This document shows positions 16,696 through 24,772 of a stretch of 42,081 bases of DNA, in pieces (positions within the stretch are counted from its first letter, which is position 1; each line of letters starts with the position of its first letter). Under the pieces are notes generated by a model. The model was not told the DNA's origin, did no database searches, and saw only the letters and a program-made list of their open reading frames with translations. The position numbers and the translations under genes are program-made. The DNA comes from Anaerolineae bacterium. Lineage in GTDB: Bacteria > Chloroflexota > Anaerolineae > Promineifilales > Promineifilaceae. Where the stretch lies: the NCBI GenBank assembly GCA_028277515.1, contig JANQGC010000241.1, positions 1 through 42,081 on the forward strand, read 5' to 3'.

Positions 16696-17316
16696 TCATA
16701 ATTGGATAAAATTTTGTAAAATTTTCAGGCCAGTTTTTTGACTTTTTTCGGGATGGAACTGGATACCCGTTATATTTTCCCGTGCCACGCCGGACGGGAA
16801 GGGGAATCCAAATTGAGTTTGAATTAAAATATCCTTTTTGTCATCTAGTAGGCAATAATATGAATGGACAAAGTAAGCATAGGCTCCTTCGTTTACCCCA
16901 GCCATAAGGGGATGCTTTTTGCAGGGTTCAATTTGATTCCACCCCATATGCGGAACCTTTAGATCATTATTTTCAAAATTGAAGCGGGTGACTTGGCCAG
17001 GGATGAGACCTAAGCCCTGATGGTTACCCATCTCATCACTTTGGTCAAATAGAAACTGCATCCCTAAACAAATACCCAGCAGGGGCGTACCTTTATCTGC
17101 AGCCTGGATGGTGGCTTCATCAAGCGGGTTCTGTCGAAGCGCGTCCATACCGGCACCAAATGCTCCAACCCCGGGAAGAACCAGTTTTTTCGCCGATAGA
17201 ATTTTTTCGGGGTCATTGGTGAGGGAAACCTCAGCCCCCAGGTGCTCAAACGCCTTTTGAACCGAGCGAATGTTCCCGGCCCCGTAATCGATCATGATGA
17301 TTTTTTTACTGTGCAT
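16696..17316 (-). CDS. hisH: imidazole glycerol phosphate synthase, glutaminase subunit
   Basis: HisH releases ammonia from glutamine for HisF. The class I amidotransferase nucleophile is in GICLGMQ, the His-Glu pair in GIQFHPEKSQ, and the N-terminus IIMIDYGAGNIRSV is typical. The open frame reaches 17397, but those extra 27 codons are translated from repeat copy B and its flank, so I place the start at the ATG at 17316 (207 codons with stop), with CAGGGAT about 7 nt upstream. Confidence 0.95.
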   Translation of the reverse strand: MHSKKIIMIDYGAGNIRSVQKAFEHLGAEVSLTNDPEKILSAKKLVLPGVGAFGAGMDALRQNPLDEATIQAADKGTPLLGICLGMQFLFDQSDEMGNHQGLGLIPGQVTRFNFENNDLKVPHMGWNQIEPCKKHPLMAGVNEGAYAYFVHSYYCLLDDKKDILIQTQFGFPFPSGVARENITGIQFHPEKSQKTGLKILQNFIQL

Positions 17317-17356
17317 GTTTATCCCTGTGTAGATACTACTTAAGTATATATTCGAA

Positions 17357-17440
17357 AGATTTGTCAATTTTAATTTTCTTGTGCCCCTGGAAATCACACA
17401 GAAAAAATTGACAAATCTAATACAAAACTACTTAACTATT
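17357..17440. repeat. dispersed hairpin element, copy B (inside the his operon)
   Basis: A perfect 15-bp inverted repeat, AGATTTGTCAATTTT at 17357-17371 with its complement at 17404-17418, and a 32-nt loop. The loop and right flank match copy A at 8970. It lies between the hisB stop and the hisH start. The minus-strand arm contains a consensus -35 hexamer TTGACA facing hisH, but no good -10 at proper spacing is seen. Confidence 0.8.
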
Positions 17441-17444
17441 GGTT

Positions 17445-18035
17445 TCAGGTTAAAGTTCCCTTCGTTGAAGGCACTTCTACTCGTTTTGGATCTCGAGCAA
17501 CGGCCGTTCTTAATGCGCGCCCCAAGGCTTTAAACAAGGCTTCTGCTTTATGATGATCATTTCGCCCTTCAACTTTTGCATGTAAAGTGAGTCTGGCGTT
17601 TGCGGCAACAGATTCAAAAAAATGCTGGACCAAATCAGTCGGTAGTTGGCCAATCGCCGTTGTGTTCCATTCGGCGGAAAACACGGTGTATGGCCGGCCG
17701 CTGAAATCCAGGGCCACAAATCCAAGGGATTCGTCCATGGGTACATAAGCATGAGCCATTCGATTGATGCCCTTGCGCTCGCCGGCTGCCTTATCTAATG
17801 CCTGCCCAAGGACAATACCCACATCTTCAACTGTATGGTGAACGTCGATGTGCAAGTCACCCTGAGCGATAACATCCAGGTCGATCATCCCGTGTACGGC
17901 AACGGCCGTTAACATATGATCCAAAAATCCTATCCCGGTACTGATATTATGATGTCCTTGACCATCAAGGTTTAGCGTTACTTCTATATCCGTTTCACCC
18001 GTCTTTCTGGTCACAGTTGCTTTTCTTGGTTTCAT
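17445..18035 (-). CDS. hisB: imidazoleglycerol-phosphate dehydratase
   Basis: HisB dehydrates IGP to imidazole acetol phosphate. The 196-residue monofunctional form shows the Mn-binding His clusters [19 protein letters not shown] and [13 protein letters not shown]. There is no N-terminal HAD phosphatase domain as in E. coli HisB, so histidinol-phosphate dephosphorylation must come from elsewhere. It starts one nucleotide after the hisC stop, which implies coupling. Confidence 0.96.
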   Translation of the reverse strand: MKPRKATVTRKTGETDIEVTLNLDGQGHHNISTGIGFLDHMLTAVAVHGMIDLDVIAQGDLHIDVHHTVEDVGIVLGQALDKAAGERKGINRMAHAYVPMDESLGFVALDFSGRPYTVFSAEWNTTAIGQLPTDLVQHFFESVAANARLTLHAKVEGRNDHHKAEALFKALGRALRTAVARDPKRVEVPSTKGTLT

Positions 18036-18036
18036 C

Positions 18037-19146
18037 TTAGGCCACCTTTTGCAGGCTATTTATTAAATGGTCCGTATCTTTTGGTCTGCCGGCACTGATA
18101 CGAATACAGTTGGCTAATCCGGGTTTGTTAAAGTATCGAACCAACACGCCTTCCCTGGCCAAATCTTTTTTCAGGTTTTCCGCTGAGCGACCCTGCACAC
18201 GAAACAAAACAAAATTCGCCTGGCTCGGATATGGTTTCAAAAATGGGAACTTCGCTAATTCAGCGACCATGCGCTCCCGTTCTTGGACGATCAATGCCAC
18301 CTTTTCCTGCATCCAACCAGGTTTGTTTAACGAGGCGATTGCCGCTAAGGAGGCAGCTACGTTCACGTTGTAAGGCTGCTTAATCTTCCACAATTGGGGC
18401 AGCAACCATGCGGGAAATATACCATATCCTACGCGTAAACCGGCTAATCCAGCCAATTTGCTGAATGTTCGCAGCACGATTAGATTATTGTGTTCAAGTG
18501 CCCAATGAGTGTAGCTCTTGTATCCGCCGTCTTCGGCGAATTCAATGTAAGCCTCGTCAAGTACGATCAAGATTGGCATTTCCAGCAGCCGGGACAGATC
18601 TTGTGCGCTAATCAGGCTCCCGTCCGGGTTGTTGGGCGAGCAGACAAATAAGAGTTTTATCTGTGGATTGGCGTCAATTGTTGATATGATCCGCTCAATA
18701 TCCAGCGAAAAATCCTCATGGCGCAAAATATTGATAATTTGACCCCCATTGACGGCCGTGGAAAACGGGTACATGCCAAATGAGGGCGGACAATTTAGCA
18801 CCTGGTCTTCTGGTGATAATAAGGCACGTAAGATCAAATCAATAAGTTCGTCAGCTCCCATTCCCGTGAGAATTCTTTCCTTTGGCAAAGCAAGGTAGCT
18901 GGAAATTGCATCTCGTAAAGCGTTGGCTTCCGGATCGGGATAAATATGATACCAATGCCCATTGGCGATTGCCTCAAGTGCTGCCGGTGAGGGGCCATAT
19001 GGATTTTCGTTTGCATCCAACTTGGTAATTTCGTCCGGTGAGCGCCCCAGCATTTCTGAAAGCACCTCAAAGGGCACAATCGGAATGTAAGGCTCCATCT
19101 CTTTAATATCCTGGCGGATTAGCCGCTCTAATTGGTGGGAAGCCAT
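18037..19146 (-). CDS. hisC: histidinol-phosphate aminotransferase
   Basis: A PLP-dependent class II aminotransferase of 369 residues that makes histidinol phosphate from imidazole acetol phosphate and glutamate. Seen are the substrate loop [12 protein letters not shown], the cofactor segment [20 protein letters not shown], and the Schiff-base Lys in [17 protein letters not shown]. It is followed by hisB with a one-base gap and preceded by hisD 24 nt upstream. Members of this family can also act on aromatic amino acids, but operon position fixes the role. Confidence 0.95.
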   Translation of the reverse strand: MASHQLERLIRQDIKEMEPYIPIVPFEVLSEMLGRSPDEITKLDANENPYGPSPAALEAIANGHWYHIYPDPEANALRDAISSYLALPKERILTGMGADELIDLILRALLSPEDQVLNCPPSFGMYPFSTAVNGGQIINILRHEDFSLDIERIISTIDANPQIKLLFVCSPNNPDGSLISAQDLSRLLEMPILIVLDEAYIEFAEDGGYKSYTHWALEHNNLIVLRTFSKLAGLAGLRVGYGIFPAWLLPQLWKIKQPYNVNVAASLAAIASLNKPGWMQEKVALIVQERERMVAELAKFPFLKPYPSQANFVLFRVQGRSAENLKKDLAREGVLVRYFNKPGLANCIRISAGRPKDTDHLINSLQKVA

Positions 19147-19170
19147 TGGTTTTCCTCATCGTCACGCATA

Positions 19171-20505
19171 CTAGTAGTTTTTAGCCGCTCTTTTTGAAGC
19201 CGAGTTTGCGTGGGCGGTTAATTGTTCCGCCTCGGCAATTCTTTTAGCATGTGGGCTAAGTTCAATTGAAGTTCGGTGATCAAGCTGGACAATGCTGCTG
19301 ATTTTCAGGAAATCGAGCACATTAAGAGGGGATGCGAAACGAGCAGAACCGCCCGTAGGCATCACATGGCTAGGACCGGATACATAATCTCCCAGCACTT
19401 CAAAAGAGTATTCGCCGGCGAATAATCCCCCGGCATTGTTTATTTTGTTTAGCCAATAACCGACATCCTCAACTGCCAGACACGTGTGCTCGGCGGCATA
19501 TTCATTGGCCAGGAGACAGGCCTGATCCAAATCTTCAGTCAGTATGATTCCACCACTGTGTGCCAGGGAAATGGCAATGGTTTCAGCCCTGGTTAAGGTT
19601 TCCATCTGCCGGCCTATTTCAATCTGAACGGCTTCGGCTAACTCTTGAGAAGGGGTGAGCAAGATAGCCGACGCTAATACATCATGCTCAGCCTGGGCCA
19701 GCATATCGGCGGCTACCCACTCCGGATCGGCCGAATCATCGGCAACGACCATCGTTTCCGTGGGACCGTACAGACCGTCAATACCCACATGGCCGTAGAC
19801 TTGCCGTTTGGCCAGGGTTGTGAATAGGTTGCCCGGACCCACGATTTTATCCACCCTGGGGATGGTTTCCGTCCCAAATGCGAAAGCGGCTACGGCCAAT
19901 GCGCCACCGGCGAGATAGATTGACTCTGTCCCGGCTATGGCAGCGGCAGCCAGGATGACATCCGGCACTTTACCACCTTCTTTTCCGGGTGGCGTGGCAA
20001 TAGCAATGTTGGGAACTCCGGCTGCCTGGGCGGGGATAGCAGACATCAACAGAGAGGAGGGCAAGGGGGCTGTTCCTCCAGGCACGTAGATGCCTGCGCT
20101 GCTGACAGGTGTGAATCTTTGTCCCAGGGTCCCTCCCATTTCGGTGGTTGTCCAATTGGGAACGGGTTGGTAGTTGTGGAATTGGCGGATTCGAGATGCT
20201 GCGAGTTCCAACGACTTGAAAAGGCCTTTATCAATTCTGGAGGTGGCCGCACTTAATTCCGATTGGCTTACAACTAAATTTTCGATGTCAATGCCATCTA
20301 TTTTGTTCGTCCAGTGGCGAATCGCCTGATCGCCCTTTGCACGAACTTCGTCAATGAGGTGAGCGACGGCCTCTTCAGGAGTCAGATTCCGCCCAAAAAC
20401 AGCCTTTATCCCTTTTTCGACGGCTTCCGGGATGGCCGTGTCTAGAAATCCTCTACGCCTTTGAATGGAATTTTCAGCCTCGGGAACAGTCATTATTTTT
20501 ATCAT
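19171..20505 (-). CDS. hisD: histidinol dehydrogenase
   Basis: HisD oxidises histidinol to histidine in two NAD-dependent steps and binds Zn. The 444-residue form from the ATG at 20505 is normal for the family, with CTGGAG 5-9 nt upstream. The longer frame to 20607 would overlap hisG and adds unrelated residues. Family signatures are the HisD block around DKIVGPGNLFTTLAKR, EYAAEHTCLAVED with the active Glu-His, and SGPSHVMPTGGSARF. Confidence 0.95.
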   Translation of the reverse strand: MIKIMTVPEAENSIQRRRGFLDTAIPEAVEKGIKAVFGRNLTPEEAVAHLIDEVRAKGDQAIRHWTNKIDGIDIENLVVSQSELSAATSRIDKGLFKSLELAASRIRQFHNYQPVPNWTTTEMGGTLGQRFTPVSSAGIYVPGGTAPLPSSLLMSAIPAQAAGVPNIAIATPPGKEGGKVPDVILAAAAIAGTESIYLAGGALAVAAFAFGTETIPRVDKIVGPGNLFTTLAKRQVYGHVGIDGLYGPTETMVVADDSADPEWVAADMLAQAEHDVLASAILLTPSQELAEAVQIEIGRQMETLTRAETIAISLAHSGGIILTEDLDQACLLANEYAAEHTCLAVEDVGYWLNKINNAGGLFAGEYSFEVLGDYVSGPSHVMPTGGSARFASPLNVLDFLKISSIVQLDHRTSIELSPHAKRIAEAEQLTAHANSASKRAAKNY

Positions 20506-20524
20506 TTTTCTCCAGGTGAATAAC

Positions 20525-21547
20525 TTATGATTGGGAACCGAGGGCTGCAAGCATAGCTTTGTAACGCTCAGGTTCTTCTTCAAAAATATAAGTGCAGGGG
20601 GTGACAATTACCCCGCTTCCGCCAATGCTGCGTAATTCATTGACAGCTTGAAAAATATCCGGTTTACGCACGATAATATTGATGGCAAACCAGCTTGTGC
20701 CATTCTTTAGCTCATCAGGTACGATAACAGGTGAAATTGTTGGTCCTTGTAAACCGCCAATTGTCGTTTGATTAAACATACGGTTGGCAATGCTTTGTTG
20801 GGTATCTCCACGGATGTTGGCCGTCACGACAAATGAGCCTTGAGCGCGCAAATAAGCCTCAAAATATTCCAACAATTCTTGAGCAACGTTTAGAACTTCT
20901 TGATTTTCCGATAATGCGCGACGATTGGCGATCAGACAGGCTTCTGATTTTATTATTTGGCCGTTTTCGACGATCCGTAGATGGTTATCGTGCAGCGTGA
21001 GACCGGAAGAAACGAGGTCGGCGATGATATCGGCAAATCCGATTTCAGGCGCAATTTCTAAGGTCCCTTCCGCACTGATTAAACGATAAGGCTGAATTTG
21101 ATAGTTGTCTAAAAACTGTTTGGTTAGTTTGGGGAACTTGGTTGCTACTCGAAGGGAGCGGCCGTCGACCTTTAATCTTTTGGCCCAATCCTTCAAATCT
21201 TCGATGGATTTTTCTTTTTGATCTTCGGGTATTGCCAAATTCAGTGTACAGGGACCAAACCCCAGGGCATCATGGAGAACCAGTATTGATTGGCTGCCAA
21301 ACGCTTTTTCGGCCACAATGTCATATCCCGTAATTCCAAAATCAACGCTGCCCTGGCGCACACCAACAACGATGTCTCCTGGGCGTTGAAATAATACAGT
21401 CACACCCGGCAGATTGGGAACAGTTGCTACATATTGACGGTTATTGGGCCGGTAAACCTTTAACCCACAATTGGCCAGAAAATCAATGGCATCATTTCTA
21501 AGTACACCTTTGCTCGGTAAGCCCAGACGAATATCTGTCCGTTTCAT
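20525..21547 (-). CDS. hisG: ATP phosphoribosyltransferase
   Basis: HisG joins ATP and PRPP, the first and usually feedback-controlled step. The start at the ATG at 21547 (MKRTDIRLGLPSKG) gives 340 residues, somewhat longer than the usual 280-300 of the long form. Periplasmic-binding-like core motifs are present (VGVRQGSVDFGITGYDIV; ISAEGTLEIAPEIGFADIIADLVSSG), and a C-terminal part with ELRSIGGSGVIVTPC suggests the ACT-like regulatory domain of long HisG. No hisZ is seen, in keeping with the long form. It is the first structural gene, 33 nt after the attenuator terminator. Confidence 0.95.
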   Translation of the reverse strand: MKRTDIRLGLPSKGVLRNDAIDFLANCGLKVYRPNNRQYVATVPNLPGVTVLFQRPGDIVVGVRQGSVDFGITGYDIVAEKAFGSQSILVLHDALGFGPCTLNLAIPEDQKEKSIEDLKDWAKRLKVDGRSLRVATKFPKLTKQFLDNYQIQPYRLISAEGTLEIAPEIGFADIIADLVSSGLTLHDNHLRIVENGQIIKSEACLIANRRALSENQEVLNVAQELLEYFEAYLRAQGSFVVTANIRGDTQQSIANRMFNQTTIGGLQGPTISPVIVPDELKNGTSWFAINIIVRKPDIFQAVNELRSIGGSGVIVTPCTYIFEEEPERYKAMLAALGSQS

Positions 21548-21579
21548 TTGCAGTGGTCCTTGGTTATGTATTGGTTCAT

Positions 21580-21614
21580 AAAAAAACACCCTCCTCGTTG
21601 CCGAGAAGGGTGTT
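21580..21614 (-). terminator. his operon attenuator (intrinsic terminator in the leader)
   Basis: In the minus-strand RNA, AACACCCU-U-CUCG pairs with CGAG-G-AGGGUGUU around a GCAA (GNRA) tetraloop; the stem is 13 bp with one U-G wobble. Seven U follow. It sits 26 nt after the stop of the His-rich leader ORF and 33 nt before the hisG start, exactly where a ribosome-controlled attenuator should be. An alternative pairing of CCGAG (21648-21644) with the CUCGG of the terminator 5' arm could act as antiterminator. Confidence 0.88.
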
Positions 21615-21639
21615 GTCGATACAATGGATTAATTCAACC

Positions 21640-21729
21640 TCAACTCGGGGCAGGCGATCGTTTCTTGTGATGAGCGTGATAGTGAGCGTTGACCTGATTC
21701 GGCCGAATTGGAAGCAATTTAAATATCAT
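21640..21729 (-). CDS. hisL: his operon leader peptide
   Basis: A 29-codon ORF from the ATG at 21729 to TGA at 21640. Codons 16-21 read His-Tyr-His-Ala-His-His, followed by Lys-Lys-Arg, so four of six consecutive codons are His. It lies between a candidate promoter and the terminator upstream of hisG. The expected logic is that scarce charged tRNA-His stalls the ribosome at these codons and favours an antiterminator pairing. No strong Shine-Dalgarno is seen; the predicted transcript start lies only a few nucleotides before the ATG, so translation may be leaderless. Confidence 0.85.
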   Translation of the reverse strand: MIFKLLPIRPNQVNAHYHAHHKKRSPAPS

Positions 21730-21739
21730 GACGTGCGGA

Positions 21740-21768
21740 AGTTTAGCACAATGAACTTTTAAGAGCAA
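21740..21768 (-). promoter_or_regulatory. candidate his operon promoter
   Basis: On the minus strand TTGCTC (21768-21763) and TAAACT (21745-21740) are 17 bp apart, and TG lies one base before the -10, making it an extended -10. The -10 ends 10 nt before the leader ATG. A weak AGAGCA/TGCTCT hairpin (21762-21782) overlaps the -35 and follows the stop of the riboflavin gene upstream. Confidence 0.6.
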
Positions 21769-21790
21769 TAGAAAAATGCTCTGATCGAGA

Positions 21791-23116
21791 CTATTGATAA
21801 ATGATATTTCCCGTCATCACAATGTCCTTGCCAAACAATTGAAATTTAGCATCTTCAATTTTTGGCAGCGTTATTTTTTGCGGGGTTTCATGATTGATGA
21901 GCGGATTTAAACCACCGATGAGTTTTGGGGCGATGGTGATTACCAGTTGATCGGCCAATTTATCGTGAAGGAAGCCGGCAATGACTGCGGCCCCACCCTC
22001 GACCATCAGACTTTCTATTCCGGACGTGGCTAAAAAGTCGATCAACTGCGGTAAACTTATATCTCCTTTGTCGGATGCGGGTATTCTTATCACCCGGGCG
22101 CCTAATGACTCTAAAAATGCCTGTTTTGATTGGGATGCTGTGGGAGTTGTGATTAACCAGGGTTTGCGATTTTTCAGCAGCTTTGCTTGTGGTGGAAACC
22201 GCAGTTGGCTGTCGAGGACAATCGGCTGAGGATCAGGACCATCGACGAGGCGAACAGTGAGCCGGGGATCATCAGCTAAAACGGTTCCGATGCCAACTAG
22301 AATGGCATCATGATCTGCGCGCATTTGGTGAGTCATCTTTAGAGATTCCGGGCCGCTGATTATCAAGGTTTCCCCGGACCTTGTGGTAATTGATCCGTCC
22401 AGGCTCTGGGCATATGTGATGGTGATGCTCGGCCGTTTTTGATGGGTGGAAGGTGTCGGTTCAAGCTTTTCTATTGGATTTGGATGTCCATTATTAGCTA
22501 CTGATTGTGAGAGTTGCTTCAGGTCCAGCATATGATGCATGCGTGAGACTTTCGTTTGTAAATACGCCGCGTTTTCCTGGTTTATTTCTGTTTGCAGCGG
22601 AATTCTAGAATTGACTGTTACCCCGGAATCGTGAAGGCTTTCAATTTTTTGCGGATTATTGGTCAATAAACGAATAGATTGAACGCCTAAATCTTTTAAA
22701 ATCAAACTGGCAATGGTGTAATCCCGGCTGTCTGCCTGGTGGCCAAGCATAAGATTGGCTTCGACTGTATCAAAGCCGTCATCTTGCAGGTTGTATGCTC
22801 TTAACTTATCTAAAAGGCCAATACCTCTTCCTTCCTGGCGCAAATAAATGATGATACCACTTTCAGCCTCAGCAATGAGATGTAGAGCTGTTTGAAGTTG
22901 GGGGCCGCAGTCGCAGCGCAATGAGCCTAGCACATCTCCTGTGAAGCACTCTGAATGAACGCGAACCAATACATCGTTTTTCCCCTGGATTTTCCCTTTT
23001 ACTAAGGCGAGATGCTCTTTTTTATCAACATTATTTCGATAATGGCAAAGCTGAAATTCTCCCAACTCCGTTGGGATGCGAGCAGATGTCATTTTTTCGA
23101 CGTTTAATTGGTTCAT
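21791..23116 (-). CDS. GTP cyclohydrolase II fused to RibD-type reductase
   Basis: A 441-residue two-domain riboflavin enzyme. Residues 10-205 are GTP cyclohydrolase II (RibA), with Zn ligands C57, C68 and C70 in CFTGDVLGSLRCDC and the RQEGRGIGL catalytic segment. Residues about 229-441 are a RibD C-terminal reductase domain (SITITYAQSLDGSI, DAILVGIGTVLADDPRLTVR, LMVEGGAAVIAGFL). RibA makes the pyrimidine that, after deamination, the reductase domain reduces; the deaminase domain of RibD and the DHBP synthase RibB are both absent here and must be encoded elsewhere. The start overlaps the rlmB stop as ATGA, so the two are coupled. Confidence 0.92.
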   Translation of the reverse strand: MNQLNVEKMTSARIPTELGEFQLCHYRNNVDKKEHLALVKGKIQGKNDVLVRVHSECFTGDVLGSLRCDCGPQLQTALHLIAEAESGIIIYLRQEGRGIGLLDKLRAYNLQDDGFDTVEANLMLGHQADSRDYTIASLILKDLGVQSIRLLTNNPQKIESLHDSGVTVNSRIPLQTEINQENAAYLQTKVSRMHHMLDLKQLSQSVANNGHPNPIEKLEPTPSTHQKRPSITITYAQSLDGSITTRSGETLIISGPESLKMTHQMRADHDAILVGIGTVLADDPRLTVRLVDGPDPQPIVLDSQLRFPPQAKLLKNRKPWLITTPTASQSKQAFLESLGARVIRIPASDKGDISLPQLIDFLATSGIESLMVEGGAAVIAGFLHDKLADQLVITIAPKLIGGLNPLINHETPQKITLPKIEDAKFQLFGKDIVMTGNIIYQ

Positions 23117-23880
23117 AGCGATTTCCTCTCCGAAGTTCCTTGAAAATCTCGCGCTTGCCAGGAAAAGTAAAGCAAGATCGATCCGGCAACGGCCGCGTTC
23201 AAAGATTCTACCCTGCCGCGCATGGGTAATCGAATTAAGAAATCACAAGTTTTACGCACAAGACGGCGTAGCCCTTGGCCTTCATGACCGACGACAATTG
23301 CCAAAGGCATATTCAAGTTGATTTCACCTAACGGTTGCGCTTCTTCGATAATATCCATACCGGCGACCCAGATACCATTTTCTTTTAACTGCTTGATCGT
23401 GTTTACCAAATTCGTGACTTGGGCAATGAGCAGGTGTTCTGTGGCTCCTGCGGAGAATTGTGTTACAGCCGGCGTGATGTCGGGTGCATGTCGATCTTGC
23501 AAGATGACGCCATGAACCCCACAGATTTCGGCCGTGCGCAATAAGCTACCGATGTTTTGTGGACCATGAAGTAAATCAAGCAGTAAAAGGAATGGTTTTT
23601 CACCCCGGCGCTCAGCAAGAGACAACACATCTTCCAATTTAGAATATTGGTGTGACCCTACCTCTAATAGAACTCCCTGGTGGCGACTATCTTTGGCCTT
23701 ATTACCTAACTGATGTTTGCTGACTTTTTTGATCGGGATCTGCCTTTTTTCGGCCGCCTGCAAAATTGGGCTAATTGTTCTTTGGTCAATATCTTTTTGA
23801 ACCCATAAATGGTAAATTTCACGCTGATTTCCGCGTAATGCTTCATAAACGACGTTGCGCCGGATGAGGATCTCTGTCAT
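23113..23880 (-). CDS. rlmB: 23S rRNA 2'-O-methyltransferase, RlmB/TrmH (SpoU) family
   Basis: A SPOUT methyltransferase of 255 residues. An N-terminal substrate-binding domain (1-75) precedes the knotted C-terminal domain with the three SpoU motifs: LLDLLHGPQNIGSLLRTAEICG, LAIVVGHEGQGL and IRLPMRGRVESLNAAVAGSILLY. In E. coli RlmB methylates G2251 of 23S rRNA. Domain layout and length fit RlmB rather than TrmH or TrmL, but target assignment is inferred. It overlaps the ribA-ribD fusion by 4 nt and is divergent from rsmG. Confidence 0.9.
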   Translation of the reverse strand: MTEILIRRNVVYEALRGNQREIYHLWVQKDIDQRTISPILQAAEKRQIPIKKVSKHQLGNKAKDSRHQGVLLEVGSHQYSKLEDVLSLAERRGEKPFLLLLDLLHGPQNIGSLLRTAEICGVHGVILQDRHAPDITPAVTQFSAGATEHLLIAQVTNLVNTIKQLKENGIWVAGMDIIEEAQPLGEINLNMPLAIVVGHEGQGLRRLVRKTCDFLIRLPMRGRVESLNAAVAGSILLYFSWQARDFQGTSERKSL

Positions 23881-24043
23881 TTCATGCCTTTTTGTAACAT
23901 TTTATCATAAGGTAATGAGTGCTATCATTCAACCAATTCTCAGGCAGGATAAAGGCCGGTCTGATAAATGTACGTATATCAATTGAAAATAGTTTGGCGA
24001 AGACATTTTAGCATTGGGAAGCATATAAAAAACAAGAGAGTTT

Positions 24044-24757
24044 ATGTCGAAAATAGAACCCCTGGTTTCCGGCGCGAAAAAATTGGGCATCACACTGACA
24101 GATGAGCAGATCAGACAATTTTTGAGGTTTCAAGATTTGCTGATCGAATGGAACAAGCACTTTAACTTGACGGCTGTTATAGGACCGCAACAAATACAAA
24201 AAAGGCATTTCTTAGATTCTCTTACTTGCGTATTGGCAACAGGTGATTTAAATGGAAAATCACTCATTGATGTCGGTACGGGAGCAGGGTTCCCCGGATT
24301 GCCATTGAAGATTTGTTATCCAGACCTGGATATTGTCCTCTTGGAGAGTATCCGCAAAAAAGCAGCCTTTTTGGAAATGGTTGTTAAGGAGCTTAAGTTA
24401 AGTGAGATTCGGATTGCGTCTGAGAGGGCGGAAACCTTTGGCCATATTGTCGGCCAGCGGGAGGCATTTGATTGGGCTGTTGCTCGTGCTGTAGCCCCTC
24501 TGCGTGTTCTGGTTGAGTATTTATTTCCATTTGTGCGTCTGGAAGGAAGCATTTTAGCGCAAAAAGGAATGGCTGCAGCCCAAGAATTGAATGAGGCTCA
24601 GAACGCTATTGCCACCCTGGGTGGAGAGAAGGCTGAGATTATCCCAGTCGATCTGGCTGGATGGGCTTCGGCAAGATTGGTAAAGATAATAAAGGTGATG
24701 GCAAGCCCGCAAAAATATCCACGCCGCCCCGGTGTGCCGGCGAAAAGGCCGTTATAA
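24044..24757 (+). CDS. rsmG: 16S rRNA (guanine527-N7)-methyltransferase
   Basis: RsmG (GidB) methylates N7 of G527 in 16S rRNA. The 237-residue protein shows the family entry FQDLLIEWNKHFNLTAV, motif RHFLDSLTC, the SAM-binding DVGTGAGFPGLPLKI loop (about 75-90), VLLESIRKKAAFLE, and FDWAVARAVAPLRVL. The end, PRRPGVPAKRPL, matches the typical PRKPGTPAKxPL tail. It is usually next to gidA or parAB, but here it is convergent with recF, 16 nt apart. Confidence 0.95.
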   Translation: MSKIEPLVSGAKKLGITLTDEQIRQFLRFQDLLIEWNKHFNLTAVIGPQQIQKRHFLDSLTCVLATGDLNGKSLIDVGTGAGFPGLPLKICYPDLDIVLLESIRKKAAFLEMVVKELKLSEIRIASERAETFGHIVGQREAFDWAVARAVAPLRVLVEYLFPFVRLEGSILAQKGMAAAQELNEAQNAIATLGGEKAEIIPVDLAGWASARLVKIIKVMASPQKYPRRPGVPAKRPL

Positions 24758-24772
24758 AATTAAGACCAGTCT

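Noticed and set aside
17317..17397. N-terminal extension of HisH
   Set aside because: The extra residues come from repeat copy B and its flank; the family start and ribosome site are at 17316.
20506..20607. N-terminal extension of HisD into hisG
   Set aside because: It does not match the family, and a good ribosome site supports 20505.
21548..21790. T-box riboswitch for histidine
   Set aside because: No T-box consensus (AGGGTGG..ACCGCG) or specifier loop is seen; a leader peptide explains the region better.
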